Positions 51,877 to 60,468 of a stretch of 64,000 nucleotides of DNA are shown in pieces. The notes beneath the pieces were generated by a model. The model had not been told where the DNA came from. It ran no database searches and was given only the letters and a program-made list of their open reading frames with translations. Made by a program: the position numbers and the translations under genes. The stretch covers positions 1 through 64,000 of the forward strand of contig NZ_WBUE01000005.1 in the NCBI RefSeq assembly GCF_009026145.1, read 5' to 3'. Every line of letters starts with the position of its first letter. Positions within the stretch are counted from its first letter, which is position 1. Origin of the DNA: Hyphomicrobium sp. (lineage in GTDB: Bacteria; Pseudomonadota; Alphaproteobacteria; Rhizobiales; Hyphomicrobiaceae).

Positions 51877-52731
51877 TCAGCGCGCATTAACGAACATGTC
51901 TCCGAGGTACACTCGCCGCACGTCGTCATTGGCTATGATTTCCTCAGGCTTACCTTGTGTCAGAACTTGACCGTCGTAGATGATGTAGGCCCGATCTATC
52001 AGGCTAAGCGTTTCGCGGACGTTATGATCCGTGATGAGTACGCCGATGCCGCGATCGGTCAAGTGCCGCACCAACTCCTGAATGTCGCTGACGGCGATCG
52101 GATCGATGCCGGCGAACGGCTCGTCAAGCAGCATGAACGAAGGCCCAGAAGCCAGGGCACGGGCGATCTCGCAGCGACGGCGCTCGCCGCCGGAAAGCGC
52201 GATCGACGGGGACTTGCGCAGATGCGTGATGCGGAATTCCTCGAGTAAGCTGTCGAGCTTCTCGCGCCGCTTCTTGGCCGAGGGCTCGACGATCTCCAGC
52301 ACGGCCATGATGTTCTTCTCGACCGTCAGACCGCGGAAGATGGACGCTTCCTGCGGCAGGTAGCCGATGCCGAGCCGAGCGCGCCGGTACATGGGCAGCC
52401 GCGTCACCTCCATGCCGTCGATGGTGATGTTGCCTTTGTCGGCGGGGACCAGCCCGGTGATCATGTAGAACACGGTCGTCTTGCCGGCGCCGTTGGGGCC
52501 CAAGAGCCCGACCGATTCACCGCGTCCCACGGCGAGGCTGACGCCGCGCACGACCAGTCGCTTCTTGTAGCTCTTCTGAATGTGGTGGACGGTGAGCCAC
52601 CCCTCGCCGCCGAGCTGCTCCGATGCGCCGTTGAGGACAGGCTGCTCGCCGTAGGCATAGCCCTCGCCGCCCCACTCACCGTAGGGCTCGGGCTGCGCGC
52701 GCTTGGAGCCGAAGGACAGGATTTTCAGCAC
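51877..52731 (-). CDS. lptB: LPS export ABC transporter ATPase LptB
   Basis: ATPase of the LptB2FG complex that extracts LPS from the inner membrane. It carries Walker A GPNGAGKTT, signature ALSGGERRRCEIARAL, Walker B FMLLDEPFAGIDPI and the switch His of LITDHNVRET. The N-terminus has about 45 residues before the ATPase core. The track uses a TTG at 52803; GTG 52731 (VLKILSFG) with GAGG upstream is preferred but not certain. It follows the lptC-lptA fusion and precedes rpoN. Confidence 0.93.
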   Translation of the reverse strand: MLKILSFGSKRAQPEPYGEWGGEGYAYGEQPVLNGASEQLGGEGWLTVHHIQKSYKKRLVVRGVSLAVGRGESVGLLGPNGAGKTTVFYMITGLVPADKGNITIDGMEVTRLPMYRRARLGIGYLPQEASIFRGLTVEKNIMAVLEIVEPSAKKRREKLDSLLEEFRITHLRKSPSIALSGGERRRCEIARALASGPSFMLLDEPFAGIDPIAVSDIQELVRHLTDRGIGVLITDHNVRETLSLIDRAYIIYDGQVLTQGKPEEIIANDDVRRVYLGDMFVNAR

Positions 52732-52827
52732 AGTGTCGCGAACCTCGAAAAGGGCGCTGCCGACGGCCCGCAAGCATGGTGCGCCGATCGGAAGCCCTGT
52801 CAATCGGCGTAATGGCCGCGATCAGCC

Positions 52828-54807
52828 TCAGCGGGAGGGGTTCGCGGGCGCCCAGCCCCCGTCCGAACCGGCCCCATCGCTAGCACCGGCAGAAGGCTTC
52901 TTTTCGGCCGCTTTCTTGTCGCGAGGGTAAAAAATTGCGCTGGGGCGGCCTGCTGTACCGGGCCGCATGGTAAAGCCACCGCCATTCTTGGCATCCGGGG
53001 CGGCCGTGGCCGCCCACGCTCCGCTCCCGTCGCTATCGATGACGCTTTCGCCGGTCAGCATGTCGATCGTCAGCTTGGTTCCGCGCACCACGTTCTTTCC
53101 CTGGGTCAGGATCACGTCGCCCCCGAGCAGCACCTGATTCTTCTTGACGTCGTAATCGGCCCAGTCGCCGGTGGCGTTCTGCCCGTTCTTGGAGGAGGTG
53201 ACGATCACCTTGCCGCGCGCCTCGATGCGGGTGACTTGCGCCGGGGTCTTCTTGTCGGCGGGATTGCCCTGCTCGGCGAGCCCCGCCGCACCCGTGTAGT
53301 AGGCGCGCAGCTCCGAGGTGCGCACGATGAAGTCGCCCTGCACGGCGCGCACGTCGCTGCGGAAAACGGCCTGCTTGCTGCGATCGTCGACGTCGAGGTG
53401 CCCCGCCTCGACGTCGATAGGCGCCGTCGGATCCGTTTTGAACATGGTTGCGGCGCCGGCTGCTGCACCGGTCGCCGCATCGGCGAGCTGCTTCACTTTC
53501 TCCGTGGCGGTTTGCGGCGCGCCCGCTTCTCCGCGATAGAAGCGCGTGAAGATGCGGCCCGGATCATCGCCTGGGGCGGCGGGGGAGGACAGCTGCGTGC
53601 GGCCCGTGGCGCGCTCGACGTAGAGACGCTCGCCTTTCAGCTCATTGCGCCCCTGGGTGGCGACAACGCTGCCAGTCAACAGAATGGTGTCGGCGCGCTG
53701 ATCGACGGTCACCTTGTCGGCGCTGGCGTGGCGCTCCGGTCCCGATGTCATCTCGACATTTCCGCTGACCACGGCAACCTGGTTGACGGCGTCGTAGTCG
53801 AGGCCGGAACCGGTGACGCGGTCCTGCGGCGCGCGCGTCATGACGACGGGGGATTTCGACACGATGCGTTGTATCTTGGCGCCGGCGCCCGGTGTCGCCG
53901 CCGCGCCGGTGGCACCCGTTTCGCCGCCCTCATAGCGCACCTCGAGGGCGGCGGTCTCCAGGGCGGCGTCGGCCTGCTGCGCCTTGACGTTGCCGGTGAA
54001 TGTCGCCGTCTTGCCCGTATCGTCGATGTCGAGCCGGTTGGCGGTGATATCGATGGGACCTTCGCCGCCGCCGATCAGCGGCGCCGCCGGCTTGGTGGCA
54101 CCGGTCGTCGGTGTCCCTGCCGCCTCGCCCTTTTCCGGGACGAGGTGCGCCTTCACGTCGTCGATGAAGGCGATTTCGCGGCTCTTGTTGAGCAGGCGCA
54201 TCTCGTTGGATCGGATCGTGCCCGAAGGCATGTCGACGACGACCGGCTCCTTGGAGAAGATGACGTTGTCGTTGGTGAGGATGGTGGCCCGCGACAGCTT
54301 CGCCTTCAGCCCGCTGTCGGCGACGATGTCGATGCCGCCTGACAGATCGAGCTGATTGGTCTTGGTGTTGAACTCCCCGTGCGCCGCGGTGAGATGCGTC
54401 TTCGACTTGTTGGCGTCCGTCATGTCGCCGGTAATGCCGTTGAGGCGCACGAACTGCGTATTGACGAGATCCTGCACGGCGGTTTTCGCACGCACGACGT
54501 ACTTTCCGCCGTCCTTGTTGAACCCCTCGTAGCTGGGGTTATCCATGGTGAGGTTATCGGGGATGATGCGCGGCACTTCGAGGTGCGGCAGACCGGCGAC
54601 CCAGCCCGTGGTATCGAGGATCATCACGAAGTAGAGGACGACGATGCCGACCCCGGCACCGGGGAGCGACCAGCGCAGGGCGCGCACGAGGCGCGTATGA
54701 CGCCGCGCACGGGCAAAATTGCGCGCCCTGTCGGCGGCGGTCGTGCCGGCGAAGGGATCGCTGCCCGTCCATGTCTCGCCGGAGGCGAAATGGGTCGTCG
54801 TTGCCAT
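52828..54807 (-). CDS. fused LptC-LptA LPS-bridge protein with two OstA-like segments
   Basis: A 659-residue protein joining the parts of the periplasmic LPS bridge. Residues 1-65 are cytosol plus one membrane helix (GAGVGIVVLYFVMIL), and residues about 70-220 form an LptC domain (YVVRAKTAVQDLVNTQF). Two LptA/OstA-like beta-jellyroll segments follow, at about 245-425 (ITANRLDIDDTGKTATFTGNV in part) and 475-625 (VEAGHLDVDDRSKQAVFRSDV in part), separated by a low-complexity linker. The C-terminus is Lys/Ser/Gly-rich. lptB is immediately downstream. Usually LptC and LptA are separate proteins. Confidence 0.88.
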   Translation of the reverse strand: MATTTHFASGETWTGSDPFAGTTAADRARNFARARRHTRLVRALRWSLPGAGVGIVVLYFVMILDTTGWVAGLPHLEVPRIIPDNLTMDNPSYEGFNKDGGKYVVRAKTAVQDLVNTQFVRLNGITGDMTDANKSKTHLTAAHGEFNTKTNQLDLSGGIDIVADSGLKAKLSRATILTNDNVIFSKEPVVVDMPSGTIRSNEMRLLNKSREIAFIDDVKAHLVPEKGEAAGTPTTGATKPAAPLIGGGEGPIDITANRLDIDDTGKTATFTGNVKAQQADAALETAALEVRYEGGETGATGAAATPGAGAKIQRIVSKSPVVMTRAPQDRVTGSGLDYDAVNQVAVVSGNVEMTSGPERHASADKVTVDQRADTILLTGSVVATQGRNELKGERLYVERATGRTQLSSPAAPGDDPGRIFTRFYRGEAGAPQTATEKVKQLADAATGAAAGAATMFKTDPTAPIDVEAGHLDVDDRSKQAVFRSDVRAVQGDFIVRTSELRAYYTGAAGLAEQGNPADKKTPAQVTRIEARGKVIVTSSKNGQNATGDWADYDVKKNQVLLGGDVILTQGKNVVRGTKLTIDMLTGESVIDSDGSGAWAATAAPDAKNGGGFTMRPGTAGRPSAIFYPRDKKAAEKKPSAGASDGAGSDGGWAPANPSR

Positions 54808-54949
54808 GCGCTCGATCGAAGCTGCCCGGACCGTAAATCGCCGTCAAATGGGGTTATATTGGGACTTGTGGGCAAGCAAAGCCGTGGCGTCACCCGATTG
54901 GCGCATGGGTTTAGGTTGAACGGCGGTTGGCAAAGCCCGCCGCTAACCC

Positions 54950-55570
54950 TCAATGGGAAAAAATGTCGTCCTCGCCGAAGCCGGCGAGGTCGAGCTTGGC
55001 GCGCGTTGTAAGGAAGCCGAACGCGGCTTCGGCGAAGGCCTGCCGGCCGTCACGGGCCAGCATGGCGTCGAGCTTGGCCTTCACCGCGTGCAAGTGCAGT
55101 ACGTCGGAGGCGGCGTAGGCGAGCTGCTGCTGGGTGAGCTCGCGCGAGGCCCAATCGGAGCTCTGCTGCTGCTTCGACAGTTCGACCCCGACCAGCTCGC
55201 CGACGAGATCCTTGAGGCCGTGGCGGTCGGTATAGGTGCGCACCAGCTTGGAGGCGATTTTCGTGCAGTAGATCGGCGTCGTGACGACGCCGAGATACTT
55301 CTCCAGCACGGCGACGTCGAAACGTGCGTAGTGAAAGATCTTCAGCACGGAAGTATCGGCGAGCAATGCCTTGAGGTGCGGGGCCGAATAGTCGCTGCCG
55401 TCGAACTGCACGAGGTGGGCGCTGCCGTCGCCGGCGGAAAGCTGCACGAGGCACAGGCGGTCGCGATTGACGTTGAGACCCAGCGTCTCGGTGTCGACGG
55501 CGACACTTGGGCCGAACGTAAGTCCGGCCGGCAGGTCGTTCTTGTGCAGCGTGATGGAGGACTTGGCCAT
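54950..55570 (-). CDS. RNase D-like 3'-5' exonuclease
   Basis: DEDD-family exonuclease of 206 residues: motif I VAVDTETLGLN, motif II HYARFDVAVL, and motif III YAASDVLHLH. It lacks the HRDC domains of full-length RNase D, as is usual for the short alphaproteobacterial enzyme encoded beside the lpt genes. It should trim structured RNA 3' ends. It is the first gene of the lpt-rpoN block on this strand, 142 bases before the lptC-lptA fusion. Confidence 0.9.
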   Translation of the reverse strand: MAKSSITLHKNDLPAGLTFGPSVAVDTETLGLNVNRDRLCLVQLSAGDGSAHLVQFDGSDYSAPHLKALLADTSVLKIFHYARFDVAVLEKYLGVVTTPIYCTKIASKLVRTYTDRHGLKDLVGELVGVELSKQQQSSDWASRELTQQQLAYAASDVLHLHAVKAKLDAMLARDGRQAFAEAAFGFLTTRAKLDLAGFGEDDIFSH

Positions 55571-55831
55571 CGTTGTAGGGCCCTTGCATTGCTGGGCTGC
55601 GATGGGGCAGCCGGCCAGTATACGCCCGAAGGCATTAACTGCAGTTCACCTATCGAATTCCGGGGCGCCAGGGCAAGGGCGGTGTCGGAAGCATGCACAT
55701 GCACCAACGCGCCGATTGAGACGCTTGCGGGTGTAGGCTAAGCGCGGCAATAACCAATCGGCCGGGCGATTCTAGCTCCGGCCTGCCTTCCCTTGCTAGC
55801 AATCGAGGCGAACTGTCAGGGAACTCCGGCC

Positions 55832-56260
55832 GTGGCCAGCACCAAGAGCATCAGGACGATCGCGATCGTTGCAGCGCTGTTATTCGGGCGGATCGATGCG
55901 GCAGGCGCGCAAGAGCTCGATGCATTGTTCCTGGGGGGGTACTGGTGCAACACCCAGACCGACGCCAAGTCGGAAAACATTCCGCGCAACCGCAACTTCC
56001 TGCTTAGCCGACGGATCGATGGCACGCCCGAGGATTCATTCACCGAGCGCCTAATCGACATCGTCGGCGATGTGCGCGGACAGCGGATCATCCTCGCGCA
56101 GATCCTGAAAAACAAAGACGGCACGGACTGCAAGACCAACTGCTTGACGGCGCAGCGCGTCGTGCACAAGGACATGCTCGAGGTCGGGGATTGGAACTCC
56201 AGCACGGCGGTGTTCAAATCGAACTCGCCGCGGGAGTACGTTCATCGCTGCGATAAGTGA
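55832..56260 (+). CDS. secreted protein of unknown function
   Basis: A 142-residue precursor starting at GTG 55832, with a signal peptide (TIAIVAALLFGRIDAAGA) and a mature domain with three spaced cysteines (GGYWCNTQ, DCKTNC). The remaining strands (ERLIDIVGDVRGQRIILAQIL) suggest a small beta-rich fold. I recognise no family. The GC-biased codon use matches the core genome, so it is probably the last core gene before the island. Confidence 0.72.
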   Translation: MASTKSIRTIAIVAALLFGRIDAAGAQELDALFLGGYWCNTQTDAKSENIPRNRNFLLSRRIDGTPEDSFTERLIDIVGDVRGQRIILAQILKNKDGTDCKTNCLTAQRVVHKDMLEVGDWNSSTAVFKSNSPREYVHRCDK

Positions 56261-56297
56261 GACTTATCCGGGGCGGGCTGCCACGCCGCCACAACGA

Positions 56298-56315
56298 TGG
56301 TGCCCAGGAGAGGAC
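56298..56315 (-). other. tRNA-Leu 3'-end fragment, probable attachment site
   Basis: The minus strand reads GTCCTCTCCTGGGCACCA. This looks like the last part of an alphaproteobacterial tRNA-Leu: half of the T-arm, the acceptor strand CTGGGC and an encoded CCA. No tRNA body is attached to it. Displaced tRNA 3' ends of this length mark the far end of integrated islands. The match is from memory of tRNA sequences, not from a search. Confidence 0.55.
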
Positions 56316-56449
56316 AGCCGAATCGTCGAGCTAGCGATTGATCTCTAAAGGGATTTCGGGCCGCTTCGCTGATCATGTGTACCGGTCCTGTGGCCCGGTG
56401 GCAAGCGCGCAAGCCGCACGGGGCGGCCAAGACCTCGGTACCCCAAGGG

Positions 56450-56943
56450 TCAGCGGCCCCGAACAAGTAGCTTGTCGATTTCCTCTATCTGCACGTTCAA
56501 CTTCTCTATTCCGTCAAGCAGAGCTTTGACCGCATCAAGGTCGGGCCGCTGGCCCCTCTGTCCGTAGCGGTTGACCTCATCTTGAATGTCTTTGCGCAGC
56601 GAAATCTTCCCCATGCGTATGAAGTCGAGCGTGCGCGCATCCTCGATCGGTATAGTCGGGTCATCAATGTGTGGAAGTCCAGTTCCCGAAGCGCATCCCT
56701 CACATCCCACTCCCTGTCATTAAAGCTGGATAGCGCCTCTTGGATGCGCTCGCGAGATGGCTCACCTCCCGCTGCGATCTCGTTGAGCAGTGACTTGATG
56801 CCGTTTGGTTGGAAGTAGATCAGACGAAGAACGCCGATTATTCGTCCCGCGTCGTACGGGTTTCGGTTGGCGCGAAGTGCGTCCTTAATGGCAATCAGAA
56901 GTCCAACCAATGCAGCAGCACTCTGTATCGCATCTGAAAACAT
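56450..56943 (-). pseudogene. frameshifted hypothetical gene
   Basis: Two overlapping minus frames together read as one helical protein of about 163 residues. The first frame starts at ATG 56943 (MFSDAIQSAA, with AAGGGA upstream) and reads sensibly to RELDFH. The second frame continues from about 56668 with IDDPTIPIEDARTLDF and ends DKLLVRGR at 56450. The join is in CACACATTGATG; removing one CA restores DFHIDD. It has an N-terminal hydrophobic helix and no known family. It is either a real pseudogene or a sequencing error in a dinucleotide run. Confidence 0.7.
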
Positions 56944-57104
56944 AAATTGTTCCCTTAGTTGCGTGACGAAGGACCAGGCGGCCGTCACCAGTCCTCCCAC
57001 CCCTGCATAGCGACCGGAACCCTCAACGCGTGTTAAATGTCCCACGCCCGCCGCGAATCGGCCTAGCCCCTGAAGGCCGTAGCAACCGCTTGAGGGGTTC
57101 GAAG

Positions 57105-57797
57105 ATGAAATTTATCGCATCTGGTCGCGTCCACCCCGAGCGAGCTGACATTCGCTTCGACAAAGTGGGCGGATCGTTCGGCGATGGCGGCTTGTTGTCA
57201 ATTGGATGTGAGTCCTCCCAACTTTCTGTTGTGCTGGACTTGCCTGACATGGGGAGCGAAGGCGCCCGCCTTGTCGCTCAGCATTATGCAACGATGTTTG
57301 TAAGCGCGCTCGGGTTCTCGAATGGCTGCGGCTACAGCGCTGAGATTGTTCAGCTCTTCGATGAGCACGGAACGGCGTACGTATTCGGTGTGCAACCGAC
57401 AGACGACGAACGGAACGGTCTTGGCTTCGGGGCCCAGACAGAAGTTTTTACCCGCGCGGTTCTACTCGCCGCTGACAACATCTTCTTTCGCCTAGCGCTT
57501 AGAGATTACTCGCGCGCGCTCGCGGAAGCGGAAGATTGCGCAAGCTACTGTTACAGGGCGGTCGAGGCGATAAAGTCGGCATTCGGGAGTTGGGAAGAGA
57601 TGCACACGGCCCTGCATACGGATCGCAAAGCCATTGATGAGCGCATCACAACGTATGCAGCTCCGGTCCGCCACGGAAATTGGGCAAGTACAAAGCCCGC
57701 AGAGGGACGAGTGCGGTGGGAAATGCTCAGCCTCACGCGGGGCATTCTTTCTGCCTTCTTAGAGTACGCCAAACCGAGTGTTGCGAGCGTCCGATAA
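57105..57797 (+). CDS. hypothetical protein, possibly HEPN-like C-terminus
   Basis: A 230-residue protein of unrecognised family. ATG 57105 has TGAGGGG nine bases upstream and replaces the longer track start. The N-terminal half is beta-rich (LSIGCESSQLSVVLDLPDMG). The C-terminal half is helical (AEDCASYCYRAVEAIKSAF, then RWEMLSLTRGILSAFLEYA) and contains RHGNW, a layout that recalls HEPN-type domains, which are often RNases in defence or toxin systems. That resemblance is weak. It is divergent from the frameshifted gene. Confidence 0.65.
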   Translation: MKFIASGRVHPERADIRFDKVGGSFGDGGLLSIGCESSQLSVVLDLPDMGSEGARLVAQHYATMFVSALGFSNGCGYSAEIVQLFDEHGTAYVFGVQPTDDERNGLGFGAQTEVFTRAVLLAADNIFFRLALRDYSRALAEAEDCASYCYRAVEAIKSAFGSWEEMHTALHTDRKAIDERITTYAAPVRHGNWASTKPAEGRVRWEMLSLTRGILSAFLEYAKPSVASVR

Positions 57798-58040
57798 AGC
57801 CCGCCCGGGGACAAACGTCGCCCGGAGGCCCGGAGGTATGGCAGGGTGGAGCTCGAAGCGATGGCTAGAGAGCTGGCGAAGTTTCCGCAGTTTCAAGTCC
57901 GCGTCCCGGTCCAGGCATAAACGGGCACATGCTGATCCTGAGTGCTCATGACTGTCTGTTGGAAGAGATGTGTTGCAGCACGGGGTGCTCCGCTTCTAAG
58001 AGGTGTCGCACTCCCAACTCCTGCACCCTGAGGCCGTCAA

Positions 58041-58607
58041 ATGTCCCCAGACTGGCTAACTGCAATCTCTACAGGAGTGATTGCTGCGTTCACCATTGTC
58101 TTGGCCGTAGCAACGATCTCCCAGGGATGGCTTACCCGCGCGTCACTTCGATTAACCCGACAGCAGTTCATCGCAACGCACCGCCCCCGCGTCATCGTGA
58201 GGTTCGTCCAGGGGCCGTTTCTGGAAGATAAGCATCAGCACGCGTTCATCACGTTTGCTAACGTCGGCTCCAGCCCGGCGACAATAGTAGAACTCGGTGC
58301 TGATCTAGCACGCCGCCGACCAAACGGTGATTGGCTGCCCGGCATTTCCGCTGCCCCGAAACCCATCGAGCCTATAGTGCTGAAGAGCGGCGAGCGTTAT
58401 GTCCACGCGGTGCGAGCACAGCTTCCATACGGTGAGGCTGAGATGTTCGCAGATGCCGCCGAAGACATTGAAACATGCGTCGTGGGGGCGATACGGTACA
58501 GGGATGACAACCACATAGTGCGCGAGACCGGATTCTGCCGTGTTCGCACCACAACCACCAAGCGGTTCACAGTGTCCAGCGATGCGGAGCAAGAGTACCA
58601 AGACTAG
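58041..58607 (+). CDS. hypothetical membrane-anchored protein
   Basis: A 188-residue protein with one N-terminal membrane helix (WLTAISTGVIAAFTIVLAVATI) and a soluble domain that begins QFIATHRPRVIVRFVQGPF and contains FANVGSSPATIVELGADL. This arrangement occurs in many uncharacterised single-pass proteins on mobile elements, with an immunoglobulin-like fold as one possibility. No catalytic motif is seen. The 243 bases upstream hold no gene. Confidence 0.65.
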   Translation: MSPDWLTAISTGVIAAFTIVLAVATISQGWLTRASLRLTRQQFIATHRPRVIVRFVQGPFLEDKHQHAFITFANVGSSPATIVELGADLARRRPNGDWLPGISAAPKPIEPIVLKSGERYVHAVRAQLPYGEAEMFADAAEDIETCVVGAIRYRDDNHIVRETGFCRVRTTTTKRFTVSSDAEQEYQD

Positions 58608-58650
58608 ACGCCCGCAGTTTCACCCACGTGACCGCCGATAGAGTCGTCAC

Positions 58651-59064
58651 ATGACGATCTATCAAACGGACGCGGATTTGTTCGAACTACCCTCCGTCGA
58701 CGATGAACCGACGTGGTTGGCACGAGTGGCGGTCGCGGAAGCCGATTGCGACGACGTTCCCCTAACGGAGGACGCAAAAAGGGTGATCGTCAGGCACAAT
58801 CCAGCGGCGCTCGATGGGCCAATCGCCCGCCAGCTCTTCATCCAGCCTAGCGGCGGCAAGGTAGCGGGTTCGGGCGAAAAACCGCTCCGTGATCCGATGG
58901 GCATCGGCCGAGAGGCGCGCTGCCTCGGTCCCAGTCAACGGCGCTACAGAAGCATTGCCGAGGTCTGCGACTACCCTGGTTTGCAAATCGAAGAGCCATT
59001 GTTCAGGAGACGTATCAGACGCACGTCTGAGAAGCGCAAGCTCCGCGAGGATGTGCCCGAGTAG
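58651..59064 (+). CDS. doubtful short ORF overlapping the opposite-strand gene
   Basis: The first 50 residues (TDADLFELPSVDDEPTWLARV) read like a real acidic small protein, but the remainder is the antisense of the gene at 58762-59106 and looks non-coding. It is either a short gene whose stop was lost or a shadow. I keep it only as a low-confidence entry because its 5' end is not explained by any other gene. Confidence 0.25.
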   Translation: MTIYQTDADLFELPSVDDEPTWLARVAVAEADCDDVPLTEDAKRVIVRHNPAALDGPIARQLFIQPSGGKVAGSGEKPLRDPMGIGREARCLGPSQRRYRSIAEVCDYPGLQIEEPLFRRRIRRTSEKRKLREDVPE

Positions 59065-59106
59065 CACCTTCATCGCTAAGCTCTCTGCGGGGGACGCTGG
59101 TTCCAT
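58762..59106 (-). CDS. small hypothetical helical protein
   Basis: A 114-residue helical protein starting at ATG 59106 (MEPASPAES) and including LGHILAELALLRRASDTSPE and RITERFFARTRYLAAARLDEE. I do not recognise it. It lies 14 bases downstream of the gene at 59121-59348 on the same strand, so the two probably form an operon. The track extends it upstream through low-quality sequence that I reject. Confidence 0.55.
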   Translation of the reverse strand: MEPASPAESLAMKVLLGHILAELALLRRASDTSPEQWLFDLQTRVVADLGNASVAPLTGTEAARLSADAHRITERFFARTRYLAAARLDEELAGDWPIERRWIVPDDHPFCVLR

Positions 59107-59120
59107 GGATCGGCTCCATT

Positions 59121-59348
59121 CTAAGCTGCATCGCCCTTCGGGCTTGTCTGTTTTGCGAGCGCCACGCGAAGCTCCCCCACTTCCTGAAGGAAGTCGGACA
59201 CTGCCATCATGGGATGAGAAGGAAGCTCGTTCTTCGGCAGGATCTTTTGGGCGCTCGCTATCACCTCGGCCCACATCTGGTGGACGATGGCGGTCTGCTG
59301 GTGAATGCACTGGAGCTGCGCCTGCAATATGCGAATGTCGTCGGACAT
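59121..59348 (-). CDS. small hypothetical helical protein
   Basis: A 75-residue protein from ATG 59348 (MSDDIRILQAQLQCIHQQTA), with amphipathic helices throughout and a basic/Ser C-terminus. No family was recognised. Its length and context next to another small helical ORF recall phage or mobile-element accessory proteins. The track start at 59426 adds an Arg/Pro-rich leader that is unlikely to be coding. Confidence 0.55.
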   Translation of the reverse strand: MSDDIRILQAQLQCIHQQTAIVHQMWAEVIASAQKILPKNELPSHPMMAVSDFLQEVGELRVALAKQTSPKGDAA

Positions 59349-59575
59349 GGATGCTCCATCTGGCCTGTTGGCTAGCCACCAACGTGGTCGTGATTCGGCG
59401 GGCCGAGAAGGGCGCAATAATGACAATCCTCAGTAAGCGCGCCAACCTCACTCTGTGCTGACAAAACAAGATAGATGGCTGAGAGACGGACATGCGGACA
59501 CGCGCGGCCTCCCCATGAAAGACGAAAGGCGGCCACAAGGACCGCCCTCTGTATCTCGTCTCTTGTCGAGTTGCG

Positions 59576-60292
59576 TTACCTCACCTCGGTCTTGGCCTTA
59601 GGTGCTGGCCCCTCGACCATCCTCTTGATTGCCATTGCCGTGAACGGCTTTCCCCCCTTGGTAACGGTGCCCTCGGCGGCGAGCTTGGCGGCAATAGAGC
59701 GATAGCTCATCCGCTCGCCCGTCTTTGGGCTTGCGCGCCTCAAGGCCTTCGCGGCGGTGACGGCTAGCGGATAGGTCTCGTGGGCCGGCTTACGGCCTTC
59801 AACGCGTTCACCGCGAGCCCGCTTCCGATCGCGCGCACCCTTTAGCTTGGCCACGAGGGCCGCCTTCTCGAATTGGGCGACCGCGCCCAGGATCTGACGC
59901 ACCATCACAGCCGTTGGCGTGTCGTGGACGAAGGCGTCTGGGCTGTCCGCTGCGACAAGTTCAATGCCAAGCTTGCGCAACATCGCGTGGCCGGTCTCCT
60001 GCACCATGAGGTCGCGAGCGAAGCGATTGGCGGTCTCGACGATGATGACACGGACGCCATTAGAGGCGATCCGCTTGAGCATGGCGGCGAAGCCTTCACG
60101 GTCGTTGATGTCATCCGCGCCGCTGACCGCCGCGTCATAGAACCACTCTTCGATCGAATATCCCGCGGCCTTGGCGAAGCTCTCGATGGCCTGCCGCTGC
60201 CGCCGCTCGCTGTCCCGACCTAGCCCCGCGTTGGTCGCTGAACTGGTCCGCATGTACGCCAGTGCCTTGGTCTTCTCCCCGTGCTTTGCCAT
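59576..60292 (-). CDS. serine recombinase (resolvase/invertase family)
   Basis: Site-specific recombinase with the N-terminal catalytic domain of small serine recombinases. The nucleophilic Ser is in ALAYMRTSSATNAG, with conserved segments YDAAVSGADDINDREGF and ETANRFARDLMVQETG (which carries catalytic Arg residues), then helix E. The C-terminal region (RMSYRSIAAKLAAEGTVTKGG) is a helix-turn-helix DNA-binding domain. At 238 residues it is near resolvase length (about 185-240) and too short for a large serine integrase. It may resolve dimers or invert a local segment; no flanking crossover site was identified. Confidence 0.88.
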   Translation of the reverse strand: MAKHGEKTKALAYMRTSSATNAGLGRDSERRQRQAIESFAKAAGYSIEEWFYDAAVSGADDINDREGFAAMLKRIASNGVRVIIVETANRFARDLMVQETGHAMLRKLGIELVAADSPDAFVHDTPTAVMVRQILGAVAQFEKAALVAKLKGARDRKRARGERVEGRKPAHETYPLAVTAAKALRRASPKTGERMSYRSIAAKLAAEGTVTKGGKPFTAMAIKRMVEGPAPKAKTEVR

Positions 60293-60468
60293 GTGTTTAC
60301 GGCCCCCGCAGCAGAATAACGTATCCTATTCCTGAGAAAAAGATACACTGGATCGCCCGGCTTTGCAAGTGCGGCATCGCTTTCGGCAGTGGAGAGGGGC
60401 CTTACCGGGCGCACGCCATGCCGAATGCCGGATAGACTCGCCGGCATTCATCGAAGCGAGGTTTGAGA

